Shown here piece after piece: positions 28,083-36,456 of a stretch of 64,000 bases of DNA. The translations under genes and the position numbers were made by a program. Under the pieces are notes generated by a model that worked only from the letters and a program-made list of their open reading frames with translations, was not told where the DNA came from and ran no database searches. The stretch's first letter is position 1; every line of letters starts with the position of its first letter. Origin of the DNA: CAJBVW01 sp964457335 (lineage in GTDB: Bacteria; Myxococcota_A; UBA796; SXON01); NCBI GenBank assembly GCA_964457335.1, contig CAYWGD010000001.1:186001-250000 (forward strand). Reading direction: 5' to 3'.

Positions 28083-29198
28083 CTACAGCTCCTGCTGGTA
28101 GATCCGGTAGGTTTTGTAGACGCGCGCCCCGAGCTTCTCGAGCGCGCCGCGCATGCGGGTGTTGTCGTCCAGGATCCAGCTCGCCTCGGCGCCCTTGACC
28201 TTGTTGGCGACGCCCGCGTCCCAGGTGCGCTTGTAGAGCGGCGCGCCGAGGGCGAGGTGCTGGTAGTCCTTGTGGATGCCGAGCGCGAAGATGCGGATCT
28301 GGTCGACCTTCGACTTGCGCGTGAGGAAGTGCCACCAGCCGAAGGGGAAGATGCTCCCGTTCATCGGCTTGACCACCTGGTTGTAGTCGGGGAGCGTGAT
28401 GGAGAAGGCGGCGGCGCGCCCCCCGATCTCGGCCATGTAGCAGTAGCGCGGGTCGATCATCTCGCGCACGCCCTTGGCCATGTAGAGGAACTCCTCGTCC
28501 GTCATCTTGACGAAGCCCCAGTTGTCCTCCCACGCCGAGTTGTAGATGGAGTGGACGCGGGCGCACTCGCCGTCGAAGTCCGACACGTCGAAGGGGCGGA
28601 TCTTCACCTCGGGGTGCCGCTCCAGGAAGCGGTCGGCGAGCGCGGCGATGCGCGGCGGGCAGGGGCCGTCGTTCACCAGCCAGTAGGCGAGGAGATCCTT
28701 GGCCTTCGCGAGGCCGAGGCGGTCGTACATGGCCGGGTAGTAGGGCCGGTTCCAGGTCATGAGCACGAGGGGGTCGCTGTCGAACGGCTCGACGAGGAGC
28801 CCGCACTCGTGGTTCGTGTTGAAGTTGAAGGGGCCCATGGCGCGCTGCATGCCCTGGCCCCGGAGCCAGTCGAGCGCGGCCTCGAGGAGCGCCTTGGCGA
28901 CGGCGTGGTCGTCCGGGAACTCGAAGAAGCCGAAGAAGCCGACCTTGTCCTCGATGCGCTGGTAGCCGTGGTCGACCTGGGCGGAGATGGTGCCGACCGG
29001 CTTCCCGTCGCGGTACGCGAGGAAGCACTGGACGGTGCCGACCTTGAAGTAGGGGTTCTTCGCCGGGTCCAGGAAGGCCTTGCGCTCGTAGCGGAGCGGG
29101 GGGACCCAGTGGGGATCGCCCGCGTAGATGCGCCACCAGACGTCCAGGAACGTGCCGGCGTCCTTCGGGAGCTGGATGGGGCGGACCTCGATGGACAT
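28083..29198 (-). CDS. GNAT-superfamily-like protein (YghO-type)
   Basis: A 371-residue cytoplasmic protein with the outline of two GNAT-like halves. The N-terminal half has the pattern VWWRIYAGDPHWVPPLR, FLAYRDGKPVGTISAQVDHGY and FGFFEFPDD; the C-terminal half has IRIFALGIHKDYQHLALGAPLY, where an acetyl-CoA loop would lie. Large proteins of this sort occur widely in proteobacteria (Escherichia coli YghO is one that I recall) without known substrate. GGAGGA at 8 nt before the ATG supports the start. It converges with glmS, separated by 103 nt. Family call is moderate; function is unknown. Confidence 0.65.
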   Translation of the reverse strand: MSIEVRPIQLPKDAGTFLDVWWRIYAGDPHWVPPLRYERKAFLDPAKNPYFKVGTVQCFLAYRDGKPVGTISAQVDHGYQRIEDKVGFFGFFEFPDDHAVAKALLEAALDWLRGQGMQRAMGPFNFNTNHECGLLVEPFDSDPLVLMTWNRPYYPAMYDRLGLAKAKDLLAYWLVNDGPCPPRIAALADRFLERHPEVKIRPFDVSDFDGECARVHSIYNSAWEDNWGFVKMTDEEFLYMAKGVREMIDPRYCYMAEIGGRAAAFSITLPDYNQVVKPMNGSIFPFGWWHFLTRKSKVDQIRIFALGIHKDYQHLALGAPLYKRTWDAGVANKVKGAEASWILDDNTRMRGALEKLGARVYKTYRIYQQEL

Positions 29199-29345
29199 GG
29201 CTCCTCCGGAGGGCGGCCCAGCCTACGCCGTTCGCGCGCGTCGTCAACCCCGCGCGATCGCGTCGGCGCGCGGTCCCGACGCGGTCGGTCGCGGCGTCGG
29301 GCGGCGGCGCGCATCGCGACGGCGCGGCCGGGATAGGACCCGTCG

Positions 29346-29942
29346 ATGCGCCCGTACCTCCCGCACCGGCCTCACCCCTGGCACGGCCTCCCGCTCTCGG
29401 CGGGGGCCCCCGACCTGTTCCACGCCTACATCGAGATCACCCCGTTCGACAAGGTGAAGTACGAGGTCGACAAGGCGACGGGCTACCTGAAGGTCGACCG
29501 GCCGCAGCGCACCGCGTCGCTGCCGCCGACGCTGTACGGCTTCTTCCCGCACACCTACTGCGGGGCGACGGTCGCGGCGCTCTGCCCCGGCGCCACGCGC
29601 GGCGACGGCGACCCGCTGGACGTCTGCGTCATCAGCGAGCGCCCCATCGATCGCGCCGACATCCTCCTGCGCGTGCGCGCGGTGGGCGGCCTCCGCATGG
29701 TCGACGCGGGCGAGGCGGACGACAAGATCGTCGCGGTGCTGCACGAGGACCCGGTGTGGGGCGACGTGCGCGAGCTCGACGCGCTGCCGAAGGGCCTGAT
29801 CGACCGGCTCCGGCACTACTTCCTCACCTACAAGCTCGAGCCCGGGAAGCAGCCCGTCGCCATCGACGCGATCTACGACGCGGCCCACGCCCGCGCGGTG
29901 ATCGAGGCGGCGGTGGTGGACTACGAGGCGGCGTTTCCGTAG
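29346..29942 (+). CDS. ppa: Inorganic pyrophosphatase
   Basis: A 198-residue family I soluble pyrophosphatase that hydrolyses PPi to drive biosynthesis. Metal and substrate residues are visible in AYIEITPFDKVKYEVDK, the signature DGDPLDVCVI (three Asp), and ADDKIVAVLHEDP. The C-terminal HYFLTYKLEPGK is also typical. Slightly longer at the N-terminus than the E. coli enzyme. A TAGGAC lies 6 nt upstream of the ATG and no Shine-Dalgarno is seen. It ends 3 nt from the convergent kinase gene. Confidence 0.95.
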   Translation: MRPYLPHRPHPWHGLPLSAGAPDLFHAYIEITPFDKVKYEVDKATGYLKVDRPQRTASLPPTLYGFFPHTYCGATVAALCPGATRGDGDPLDVCVISERPIDRADILLRVRAVGGLRMVDAGEADDKIVAVLHEDPVWGDVRELDALPKGLIDRLRHYFLTYKLEPGKQPVAIDAIYDAAHARAVIEAAVVDYEAAFP

Positions 29943-29945
29943 CCG

Positions 29946-32012
29946 CTACGGCGGCGCGTCGAACACGCAGCGGAAGCCGTGCAGCGGCGACACGGTCTCG
30001 GCGTCCACGTGGCGGCGGAAGGTCGGGCGGAGCGCCGCGGGCTTGGAGTCGAAGGAGCCCCCGCGCAGCACCTTGTGCTCCTCGGTGGTCTTCTTGAAGA
30101 GCTGCCGGCGCACCACCTGGTAGCTGCCGCTCGTCCACTCCCACACGTTGCCGACGAGGTGGCGCGCGCCCCAGGCGCTCTCGCCCGCCGGCAGCGTGTC
30201 GACCGGCACGGTGCGCGCGAGCCCGCAGGCGGCGGCGTTCACGCGCGTGCAGTCGGGGTCCTCGCCACCCCAGGGCCAGTGGCGCTTCTCGTCCGCGGCC
30301 GCGTTCCCGGTGGCGGCCGTCGCCGCCTTCTCCCACTCCTCCTCGGTGGGGAGGCGGCCGCCCGCCCAGGCGCAGTACGTGACGGCCTGCTGCCAGGTCA
30401 CGCCGACGGCCGGCTGGTCGGCGCCGGCGAGCGCGCGGAACGGTGCGCCGCCGTCCTTGTCGAGGTGGAACGGCGAGTCGGGGTCGCGCCACGCCAGCGG
30501 GGCGCACACGCGCGCGGCCACGCAGGCGTCGTAGGCGGCGTTGGCGACCTCGGTGCGGTGGATGCGGAAGGCGGGGAGGCGCACGTCTCGCACCGGCCGC
30601 TCGTCCTCCTCGCCCACGTTCCACACGTCGCCGTGCGCGGTCGTGCCCGCGGCGACCTCCACGGTGTCGGGGTTCGAGCGCGCCTCCGTCGCCGGGGCAG
30701 GGGACTCGCGGAGCGCGACGAAGGCGAGCACCGCGGGCACGGCCGCGAAGACGGCGCCGACCGCGGCGAGGCCCACCCGCCACCGCCACGTGGGCCGGCC
30801 CATCGCTCGCGCCTGGGCCCGGAGGCCCGCCCGTTCGGCCTCGAGCCCGGCGCGCTCCGCGACGAGGCCCGCGCGCTCCGCCTGGATCCCCTCGCGCTCC
30901 ACGTGCGCCGTCCGCGCCGCGGCGAGCCGCGCGCCGATGGCGTCGAGCTCGTCGGCGAGGTCGGCGGCGCGCCAGTAGCGGTTGGGCGGGGAGGGGTGCG
31001 AGAGCGGGGAGAGGCCGCGGGCGAGCAGGTCGGCGAGGTCGCGCGCGGCGTCGGCCAGGGCGGCCTCCCCGTACACGGCGGGGTCCGCCAGGCGGAGCAC
31101 GCCCTCGGCGAGCGCGGCGCGGTCGGCGTCCTGGATGGCGCCGTGCCCGCGCACGTCGACGAGCTCGGCCGCGCGGGTGCCCTCGCGGGCGGCGAACAGC
31201 GCGCGCGTGGCGGCGATGCGGTCGGGCGGGTCCTCGCCGAGCGTGGTGAGCGCGGCCCACGTGGCCCGCCCCCGCTCGGTGAGCATCGGCGAGGGATCCG
31301 CCTGGTAGGCCGGCCGCCCGCCGGTGACCCACCAGAACAGCATCACGCACGCGGCGTAGGTGTCCCAGGTCGGGTTCGGCTCCGGCAGGCCGGGGAGCAT
31401 CTGGTCGAAGGGCGCCCAGAGCGGCGATCCGAACACGCCGAGCTCCAGCGAGCCCACGTTGTCGACCACCAGCGAGCCGCCGAAGTCCGCGAGCCGCAGC
31501 CGGCCCTCGGCGTCCACGAGCACGTTGTCCGGCTTCACGTCGCGGTGCACGAGGCGGCCCTCGTGCCCCGGGAGCGCGACGGCGTGCAGCGCGGCGAGCG
31601 TGCGCGCGAGGGAGGCGGCCACGCCCAGGACGGCCTCGATCCCCTCGGCCGAGACGCGCGCCACGTGGGTGTCCGCGTCGGCCGGGTAGAGCGGCATGAC
31701 GAAGCCGGGGCGCCCGTCGGCCTCGAAGCGGTCGAGCAGCGTGACGGCGTGCGGGTAGCCGGCCTGGGTGAGCGCCTCGAGGAGCCCGATCTCCTGGTTC
31801 ACGGCCGCGGCGGCCGTCACCGAGCGATGCGCGATCTTCACCGCGACGCGGGCGCCGTCGGGGTCCTCGGCCGGCCACACCTCGGCCTGGCCGCCGATGC
31901 CGATCGGGACCGGCCCGAGCGTGTACACGCGCCCGGACGCGCCGGTGACCGTCGCGCGGAATTCGCCCGCAGCGGGGGCGGCGAAGGCGCCTGGGACGAG
32001 CGTTTGACGCAC
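29946..32012 (-). CDS. Ser/Thr protein kinase fused to a formylglycine-generating-enzyme-like domain
   Basis: A 688-residue protein. The N-terminal Hanks-type kinase has a glycine loop IGIGGQAEVW, Lys in VAVKIAH, VHRDVKPDNVL near residue 155 and LADFGGS; it looks active. A helical region with three AERAGLEAERAGL-type repeats leads to one membrane helix at about 414-436. The outer C-terminal part (about 455-688) is a SUMF1/FGE-sulfatase-modifying domain: FRIHRTEVANAAYDAC, GGRLPTEEEWEKAA and LVGNVWEWTSG, ending RGGSFDSKP and GFRCVF. Such fusions occur in Myxococcota and Planctomycetes; the outer domain is probably a sensor or binding domain. The GTG at 32012 is supported by TATCCT 6 nt upstream; a GTG at 32057 is possible. 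Confidence 0.85.
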   Translation of the reverse strand: MRQTLVPGAFAAPAAGEFRATVTGASGRVYTLGPVPIGIGGQAEVWPAEDPDGARVAVKIAHRSVTAAAAVNQEIGLLEALTQAGYPHAVTLLDRFEADGRPGFVMPLYPADADTHVARVSAEGIEAVLGVAASLARTLAALHAVALPGHEGRLVHRDVKPDNVLVDAEGRLRLADFGGSLVVDNVGSLELGVFGSPLWAPFDQMLPGLPEPNPTWDTYAACVMLFWWVTGGRPAYQADPSPMLTERGRATWAALTTLGEDPPDRIAATRALFAAREGTRAAELVDVRGHGAIQDADRAALAEGVLRLADPAVYGEAALADAARDLADLLARGLSPLSHPSPPNRYWRAADLADELDAIGARLAAARTAHVEREGIQAERAGLVAERAGLEAERAGLRAQARAMGRPTWRWRVGLAAVGAVFAAVPAVLAFVALRESPAPATEARSNPDTVEVAAGTTAHGDVWNVGEEDERPVRDVRLPAFRIHRTEVANAAYDACVAARVCAPLAWRDPDSPFHLDKDGGAPFRALAGADQPAVGVTWQQAVTYCAWAGGRLPTEEEWEKAATAATGNAAADEKRHWPWGGEDPDCTRVNAAACGLARTVPVDTLPAGESAWGARHLVGNVWEWTSGSYQVVRRQLFKKTTEEHKVLRGGSFDSKPAALRPTFRRHVDAETVSPLHGFRCVFDAPP

Positions 32013-32018
32013 GGGGGA

Positions 32019-32024
32019 AGGATA
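32019..32024 (-). promoter_or_regulatory. Candidate -10 element (TATCCT) of a leaderless promoter
   Basis: On the minus strand TATCCT ends 6 nt before the GTG at 32012 with no ribosome-binding site, the same layout as at 562-567, 18702-18707 and 23611-23616. TATCCT is four of six matches to TATAAT. Confidence 0.38.
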
Positions 32025-32098
32025 GTCCTCGGGGCAGGGGTGGGCAGTGGCTCCCACTTACAGCCGAGTGTCACCCCCGCCCAGGGGCGAAAACGAGG

Positions 32099-33151
32099 TC
32101 AGGCGCTGGCCGCGATCTCCTCGGCGGGGTCGGTCGCGTCGCGCTGCCATCCGCCGCCGGCCTCGTACACGGCGAGGCGATCGAAGTAGCGCTCGGTGTG
32201 CGCGACCGCCTCCTCGATGCTCCGGCTGTGCAGGAACGCCACGCGCAGCGCGCTCCCGTGCGGCAGGCCGTGGGTGAAGTAGTTCGCGATCTTCTTCATG
32301 CGGCCGAGCGCGCCGTGGTCCGTGCGGAACTCCTCGCGGATCGACTCGAAGTAGTCGAGGAGCACCCGGCGCTTCACCTCGGCGGTGACCACCATCGGCG
32401 CCTCGCCCCGCATCTGCTGCCCCACCTGGAGGAACACCCAGGGGTTCTTGATGGCGCCGCGGCCGATCATCACGCCGTCCACGCCGGTGTCGCGGAACAT
32501 GCGGGCGGCGCTCTCGAAGTCCACGATGTCGCCGTTGCCGACGACGGGGATGCGCACGCGCTGCTTGGCCTCCGCGATCTTGTCGACGGCGCGGGTGCCG
32601 CTGTAGAGGTCCGCCCGGGTGCGCCAGTGGATGGTGATCGCCTCGACGCCCTCCTCCTGGCACATGTGGGCGACCTCGGGGGCGTTGCGGTTGGTGGCGT
32701 CGAACCCGCTCCGCATCTTCACCGTGAGCGGGATCTCGATGGCGGCGCGCACCGCGCGGACGATCTGCTTCGCGAGCTCGGGCTCCTTGAGCAGCGCCGA
32801 GCCGCCCGAGTGGGCGCACACCTTCTTGGACGGGCAGCCCATGTTGATGTCGCAGATGTCGGCGCCCTGGTCCTGGATGATCTTCGCGGCCTCGGCCATC
32901 GCCTCGGGGTTGCGCCCGTAGATCTGCACGGCGACGGGCCGCTCGTCCGGGTCGAAGCGCGCCATCTCCTCCATCTTCGCGGAGCCGCGGCGCAGGCCTT
33001 CGCTGGCGACGAACTCCGTCACGGTCAGGCCGGCGCCGCCGATGTGGCGGACGAGGCGGCGGAACGTCAGGTCGGTGACGCCCTCCATGGGCGCGAGCAC
33101 GAGGTTCGGCTCGACGAGGACGTTCCGGACGTGGTAGCGGGAAGGGAACAC
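32099..33151 (-). CDS. dusB: tRNA-dihydrouridine synthase, DusB type
   Basis: A 350-residue FMN- and NADPH-dependent enzyme that reduces uridines in the D-loop of tRNA. The TIM-barrel start is VLAPMEGVTDLTFRRL, the substrate motif is DINMGCPSKKV with catalytic Cys 106, and GSALLKEPELAKQIV is characteristic of DusB. FMN-phosphate binding is in PVVGNGDI and GVMIGRGAIKNPW. A DusB-type helical C-terminal domain follows. The start is GTG at 33151 without an obvious ribosome site. Its upstream side is the unusual repeat-rich spacer 33152-33845. Confidence 0.93.
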   Translation of the reverse strand: MFPSRYHVRNVLVEPNLVLAPMEGVTDLTFRRLVRHIGGAGLTVTEFVASEGLRRGSAKMEEMARFDPDERPVAVQIYGRNPEAMAEAAKIIQDQGADICDINMGCPSKKVCAHSGGSALLKEPELAKQIVRAVRAAIEIPLTVKMRSGFDATNRNAPEVAHMCQEEGVEAITIHWRTRADLYSGTRAVDKIAEAKQRVRIPVVGNGDIVDFESAARMFRDTGVDGVMIGRGAIKNPWVFLQVGQQMRGEAPMVVTAEVKRRVLLDYFESIREEFRTDHGALGRMKKIANYFTHGLPHGSALRVAFLHSRSIEEAVAHTERYFDRLAVYEAGGGWQRDATDPAEEIAASA

Positions 33152-33195
33152 GGCGCCCCCATGCCGCGAGATCGGCGCGGCGTCAAGCGGATCCT

Positions 33196-33237
33196 CTTGG
33201 GACGGGGGGGCGGAGCCCCCCCGTAACGCCCCCCCCG
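33196..33237 (+). repeat. G/C hairpin repeat, copy C, intergenic
   Basis: CTTGGGACGGGGGG, a CGGAG loop, then CCCCCCGTAACGCCCCCC: the same element as copies A and B with two substitutions (GGGACG for GGGGCG, GTAA for GCAA). It lies 45 nt upstream of the dusB start. Confidence 0.6.
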
Positions 33238-33417
33238 GCGCCTACCCCCACGCGCGCCGGGGGCGCGCGCGGGGCCCCGGCGCCGGGCGCTCCGAGCGGC
33301 ACTCCCACCCGCGCCGAGTCGGACCCGCCCCCGGGCGCGTCCTTGGTCGGCGCGTGATGGCGCGGGGCGCGCGCGGGGGGCCTCGAGTGGGGGGCGGGGG
33401 CCCCCGGAGCGGGCCCC

Positions 33418-33621
33418 AGGAGCCGCCTCGAATACGACACGCGCGGCCAGGAGCGGCACCGAGTACGACAAGCGGGGCCGCCGGGGGCCCGGCTCGCGCA
33501 TGGTGGAACGGACGAACACCCGTTTTCACGGAGCCCCGGGGACGGCGGTGGGCGGGGGCCCGCCGGGTTGTCGTACTCGGTGCCGCTCCTGAGGACGGTT
33601 GTCGTATTCGACCCGACTCCT
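33418..33621. repeat. Four 23-bp repeats in mirror-symmetric order
   Basis: A 23-bp unit (starts TTGTCGTAYTCG, ends CTCCT) occurs four times: minus strand at 33418-33440 and 33449-33471, plus strand at 33568-33590 and 33599-33621. Each pair has a 31-bp period, and the inner copies are identical. The pairs face away from each other across a 96-bp centre (33472-33567). The 8-bp spacers between units differ. The layout could be a multi-site operator, a MITE-like element or the stem of a large structured RNA. Confidence 0.65.
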
Positions 33622-33669
33622 CTGCCGGAGCCGACGCTCGTCGAGGGCGAGGGCGCACGCCGCGACGCG

Positions 33670-33781
33670 CCAGGCGCCTGGAGGGCGCCCGCCCCCCGGG
33701 CGGGCGGTCCCGGCCCCCGGCCGGGACCAAGCGGCTCCGCCGCGCGCCCGAAAGGGGCCGACCCGCCCGTCTTCGGGCGGG
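33670..33781. other. Run of perfect G/C hairpins in the spacer
   Basis: The rest of the 694-nt gene-free spacer (33152-33845) holds consecutive perfect inverted repeats: a palindrome CCAGGCGCCTGG (33670-33681), GCCCGCC/GGCGGGC (33687-33705), GGTCCCGGCC/GGCCGGGACC with a CCC loop (33706-33728) and CCCGCCCG/CGGGCGGG with a TCTT loop (33762-33781). Another, CGCGCGCC/GGCGCGCG, is at 33251-33269. No protein frame with a plausible composition covers this region. It may be a structured RNA, or a graveyard of REP-like elements. Confidence 0.5.
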
Positions 33782-33845
33782 GGGCGCCCGGAGCCTTCCG
33801 ATCCCGCGCCCGCCTCCGTTCGCTCGCGGGATAGACCTGGGCCCC

Positions 33846-34406
33846 ATGTCGACGCTCCCCCCCAAGGCCTCCTCCGTCACCGTCGAGGGCCAGCCCGACG
33901 GCTGGACCCCGCCCCGCTCCTTCCGCGCGCAGGTGGCGCCGGACGGCTCCACCCGGCTCGTGGTCAGCGTGCCCCCCGAGGAGCTCTCCGCGACGCACCT
34001 CGCGCTCCTCGACGCGCTCGACGGGCCCTGGTCCGTCCGGTACCTGAAGCTCACCGACCGGCAGTCCGGGCAGCTCCAGAAGCCCGAGACCTGGGTGCGC
34101 ATGGACGTGAAGCCCGAGCTCGCGCGGCAGGCGCTGATCGACCGCGCCGCGCTCGTGTGGCACGACGGGCGGCACCAGCTCTGGGTGCGCGGGAAGTTCG
34201 GCGACCAGGTGGTGCTCGACGAGCTCGGGATCCTCTACTGCTACCCGGACGACCCCGCGTTCCGGACCGCCCTCGCCGGGCTCCCGGAGTCGAAGGAGGT
34301 GGGAATGGACGGCCGCGACTACGTGCGCGTCGAGCTCCTCGCCGAGGCCGACGCCCAGGAGCAGAGCCTCGTGCAGGCGCTCGCGCTCCAGCACTGGAAG
34401 GGGTAG
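33846..34406 (+). CDS. Hypothetical cytoplasmic protein
   Basis: A 186-residue protein with ordinary composition (LALLDALDGPWSVRYLKLTDRQ; RMDVKPELARQALIDRAALV) and no signal peptide or membrane helix. The alternation of hydrophobic and charged residues suggests an alpha/beta fold. I do not recognise a family. A GATAGA sequence 8-11 nt upstream of the ATG may be a -10 element; no ribosome site is visible. It converges with the kinase gene at 34423 with a 16-nt gap. Third-position base use is typical of neighbouring genes, which supports it being real. Confidence 0.6.
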   Translation: MSTLPPKASSVTVEGQPDGWTPPRSFRAQVAPDGSTRLVVSVPPEELSATHLALLDALDGPWSVRYLKLTDRQSGQLQKPETWVRMDVKPELARQALIDRAALVWHDGRHQLWVRGKFGDQVVLDELGILYCYPDDPAFRTALAGLPESKEVGMDGRDYVRVELLAEADAQEQSLVQALALQHWKG

Positions 34407-34422
34407 GGCGCCCGGCGCCCGA

Positions 34423-36282
34423 TCAGGGCCGGAGGACGATCGCCGCGGGCCCGCCCGCGCACTCGACCGTGGCCTCCTTGCCGGGGCGGCACGCGAGCGA
34501 GAGCCCCGACGCCGGCACGGTGATCGATCCCTTCAGCGCGGGGCGGCCCACCTGCTTGAGCGAGAGCTCGTAGGTGTCCGCGGCCACGCTGCCGTCGAGG
34601 GACTCCTGGCCGGCGAGCACCTGCTGGCCGAGCACCGTGTGGACCTTGATCCACTGGACCGGAGCGCCCTGCATCGCGACGGTGAGCGGGGCCGTGCCGC
34701 TGGGCACGGCGGCGCGATCGGCGGCCCCCCCGGTGGCGGCGGCCCCGGATGGCGCGGCCGGCGCGGCGGGCGCCTCCGCGGTGGGGACCGTGCCGGGCTG
34801 CGTGCCGAGGTACCACCACACCCCGCCCGCGCCGAGCAGGCCGGCGCACCCGAGCGCGAGCACGACGAGGGCGCCGCCGGCGGCGATCGCCATGCCGTTG
34901 CCGCCTTTCGCGGGGCGCGGGTCGGGGCGCGCGGCCGGCGAGACCTGGACGGCCGGCGCGCTGCGCGCCACCGGCGCCGGCTCGGGGCGGATGCCGGAGC
35001 TGTAGGTGGGGGACGCGCCCACTCCGCCCGCGACGCCCGCATAGGTGGGGGACTCCTCGTCCTCGTCGAAGGTGCGCGTGGCGGGGGCGGCGGATGCAGG
35101 CTGCGCCGCGGGGGAGGGGCGCGCCGGGCCGGGGGAGGGGGCGGCGGCGGGCTTCGGGCTCGCCGCCGGGCCGGGCACCGCGCTCCGGGAGGGCGCGAGG
35201 TTCTGGGCGGGGCGCGGAGCCGCGGGGGCCGCGCCCTGCGAGGAGGCCGTGGGCGACAAGCTCCGCGACGGCCCGTCGGACGGGAACCAGTTGACCACGA
35301 AGCGCGTCCCGGCGAGCGCGCCGCCCGTCAGGTTGCCGCGCACCTGGCGGGCGAGCGGCGCGACGGTGTCGTGCGCGAAGCTGTCGAGGTTGTCGCCAGA
35401 GGCCTGCTCCGCGAACGCGCGCAGCAGCTTGGCCACCTGCTCGGCGTTGGGGCGCTGCGCGGCGTCGCCGGAGAGCATCTGGAGGAGGACCTGCCGGAGC
35501 GCGATGTCCCACTCGCGGTTCGGCATCCCGAGCGAGCCCAGGCGCGAGATCTCGTCCGCCACGGCCTCGTCGTGCTCCTGCACGTCCATCGGGAGCAGCG
35601 GGAGCCACTCGCCCTTGAGGATCTCGAGGAGCATGAGCCCGAGCGCGTACACGTCGGCCGAGTGCTCGCCGCGGTCGCCCTCGCGCCGCTCCGGCGACAT
35701 GTACTTGAGGCTCCCGAAGCGGAGCGCGCCGGTCTGCACCGAGCGGAACGCCTGGCTCGACCGCGCCGTGCCGAAATCCAGCACCTTCAGCTCGCCCTCG
35801 ACGCTCACCATCACGTTCGACGGCTTGATGTCGCGGTGTACGACGTGCAGCGGCGCGTCGAGGCCGTAGGGGACCTTGAAGTAGGCGGCCTCGAGCGCGG
35901 AGGCCGCCTCGGCGGCGATCTGCAGCGCCGCGCGCGGCGGCACCTTCTGCCCCTTCTTCGCGAGCGCCTCGACGAGCTGCTTCAGATCGAGCCCGTCGAC
36001 GAACTCCATGATGATCGCGAGCTGGCCGTCGATCTCCGAGAGGTCCTCGACGCGGAGGATGTTCTTGTGGCGGAGGCGGGCGAGGAGCCGCGCCTCGTCG
36101 CGAGTGCGGTTGATGACCTCGGCGGACTCGTTCCACTGCTCGCGCAGGATCTTGACGGCGACGATCCGCTCGATCCCGCCCGGCGCACGCGCTTCTGCGA
36201 GGTACAGCCTCGCGAAGGTCCCGGCCGATAGCTCGTGGAGCAGCAGGATTTCGAGGTGCCGGCTCCCGGCTTGGGCTTCCAT
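34423..36282 (-). CDS. Ser/Thr protein kinase with C-terminal membrane helix
   Basis: A 619-residue Hanks-type kinase. ELSAGTFARLYLAE is the nucleotide loop, VAVKILREQW carries the Lys, VVHRDIKPSNVMV the catalytic loop, VLDFGTARSS the DFG, and FGSLKYMSPERREG the activation segment end; all key residues are present. A Pro/Ala/Ser-rich linker (about 310-455) is followed by one membrane helix (about 461-490) and an outer domain that resembles a PEGA-like beta module (YELSLKQVGRPALKGSITV). The ATG at 36282 begins just before the kinase fold; an upstream extension is basic and unconserved. It is transcribed divergently from the 36457 cluster. Confidence 0.88.
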   Translation of the reverse strand: MEAQAGSRHLEILLLHELSAGTFARLYLAEARAPGGIERIVAVKILREQWNESAEVINRTRDEARLLARLRHKNILRVEDLSEIDGQLAIIMEFVDGLDLKQLVEALAKKGQKVPPRAALQIAAEAASALEAAYFKVPYGLDAPLHVVHRDIKPSNVMVSVEGELKVLDFGTARSSQAFRSVQTGALRFGSLKYMSPERREGDRGEHSADVYALGLMLLEILKGEWLPLLPMDVQEHDEAVADEISRLGSLGMPNREWDIALRQVLLQMLSGDAAQRPNAEQVAKLLRAFAEQASGDNLDSFAHDTVAPLARQVRGNLTGGALAGTRFVVNWFPSDGPSRSLSPTASSQGAAPAAPRPAQNLAPSRSAVPGPAASPKPAAAPSPGPARPSPAAQPASAAPATRTFDEDEESPTYAGVAGGVGASPTYSSGIRPEPAPVARSAPAVQVSPAARPDPRPAKGGNGMAIAAGGALVVLALGCAGLLGAGGVWWYLGTQPGTVPTAEAPAAPAAPSGAAATGGAADRAAVPSGTAPLTVAMQGAPVQWIKVHTVLGQQVLAGQESLDGSVAADTYELSLKQVGRPALKGSITVPASGLSLACRPGKEATVECAGGPAAIVLRP

Positions 36283-36377
36283 TCGCTCCGGCTCGTGACG
36301 CGGCGCGGAGGATAACACAGGCTCCGGCGCGTTACGCTCGCGTCGATGGGCTGCCCCTCGCAGCGGCACGGTCGTGG

Positions 36378-36406
36378 TTGCGGCCGACCGGGAGCTGTGG
36401 TTTAAC
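36378..36406 (+). promoter_or_regulatory. Candidate promoter of the 36457-48067 cluster
   Basis: TTGCGG and TTTAAC are separated by 17 nt and lie 51 nt before the first start codon. TTTAAC stands out in this GC-rich spacer. The match to sigma-70 consensus is three of six and four of six. Confidence 0.33.
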
Positions 36407-36456
36407 GGTCCCGCGCCGCGGACCCCGGGTTCGCGCGCAGACGGAGTCTTCCCCCG

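Noticed and set aside
33418..33621. The four 23-bp repeats as a CRISPR array
   Set aside because: The units are in two orientations with 8-bp spacers and no cas gene is near.
33568..33834. Short frames in the spacer that start with an LSYSVPLL-like peptide
   Set aside because: The similarity between frames comes only from the 23-bp repeat; the rest is low-complexity and unsupported.
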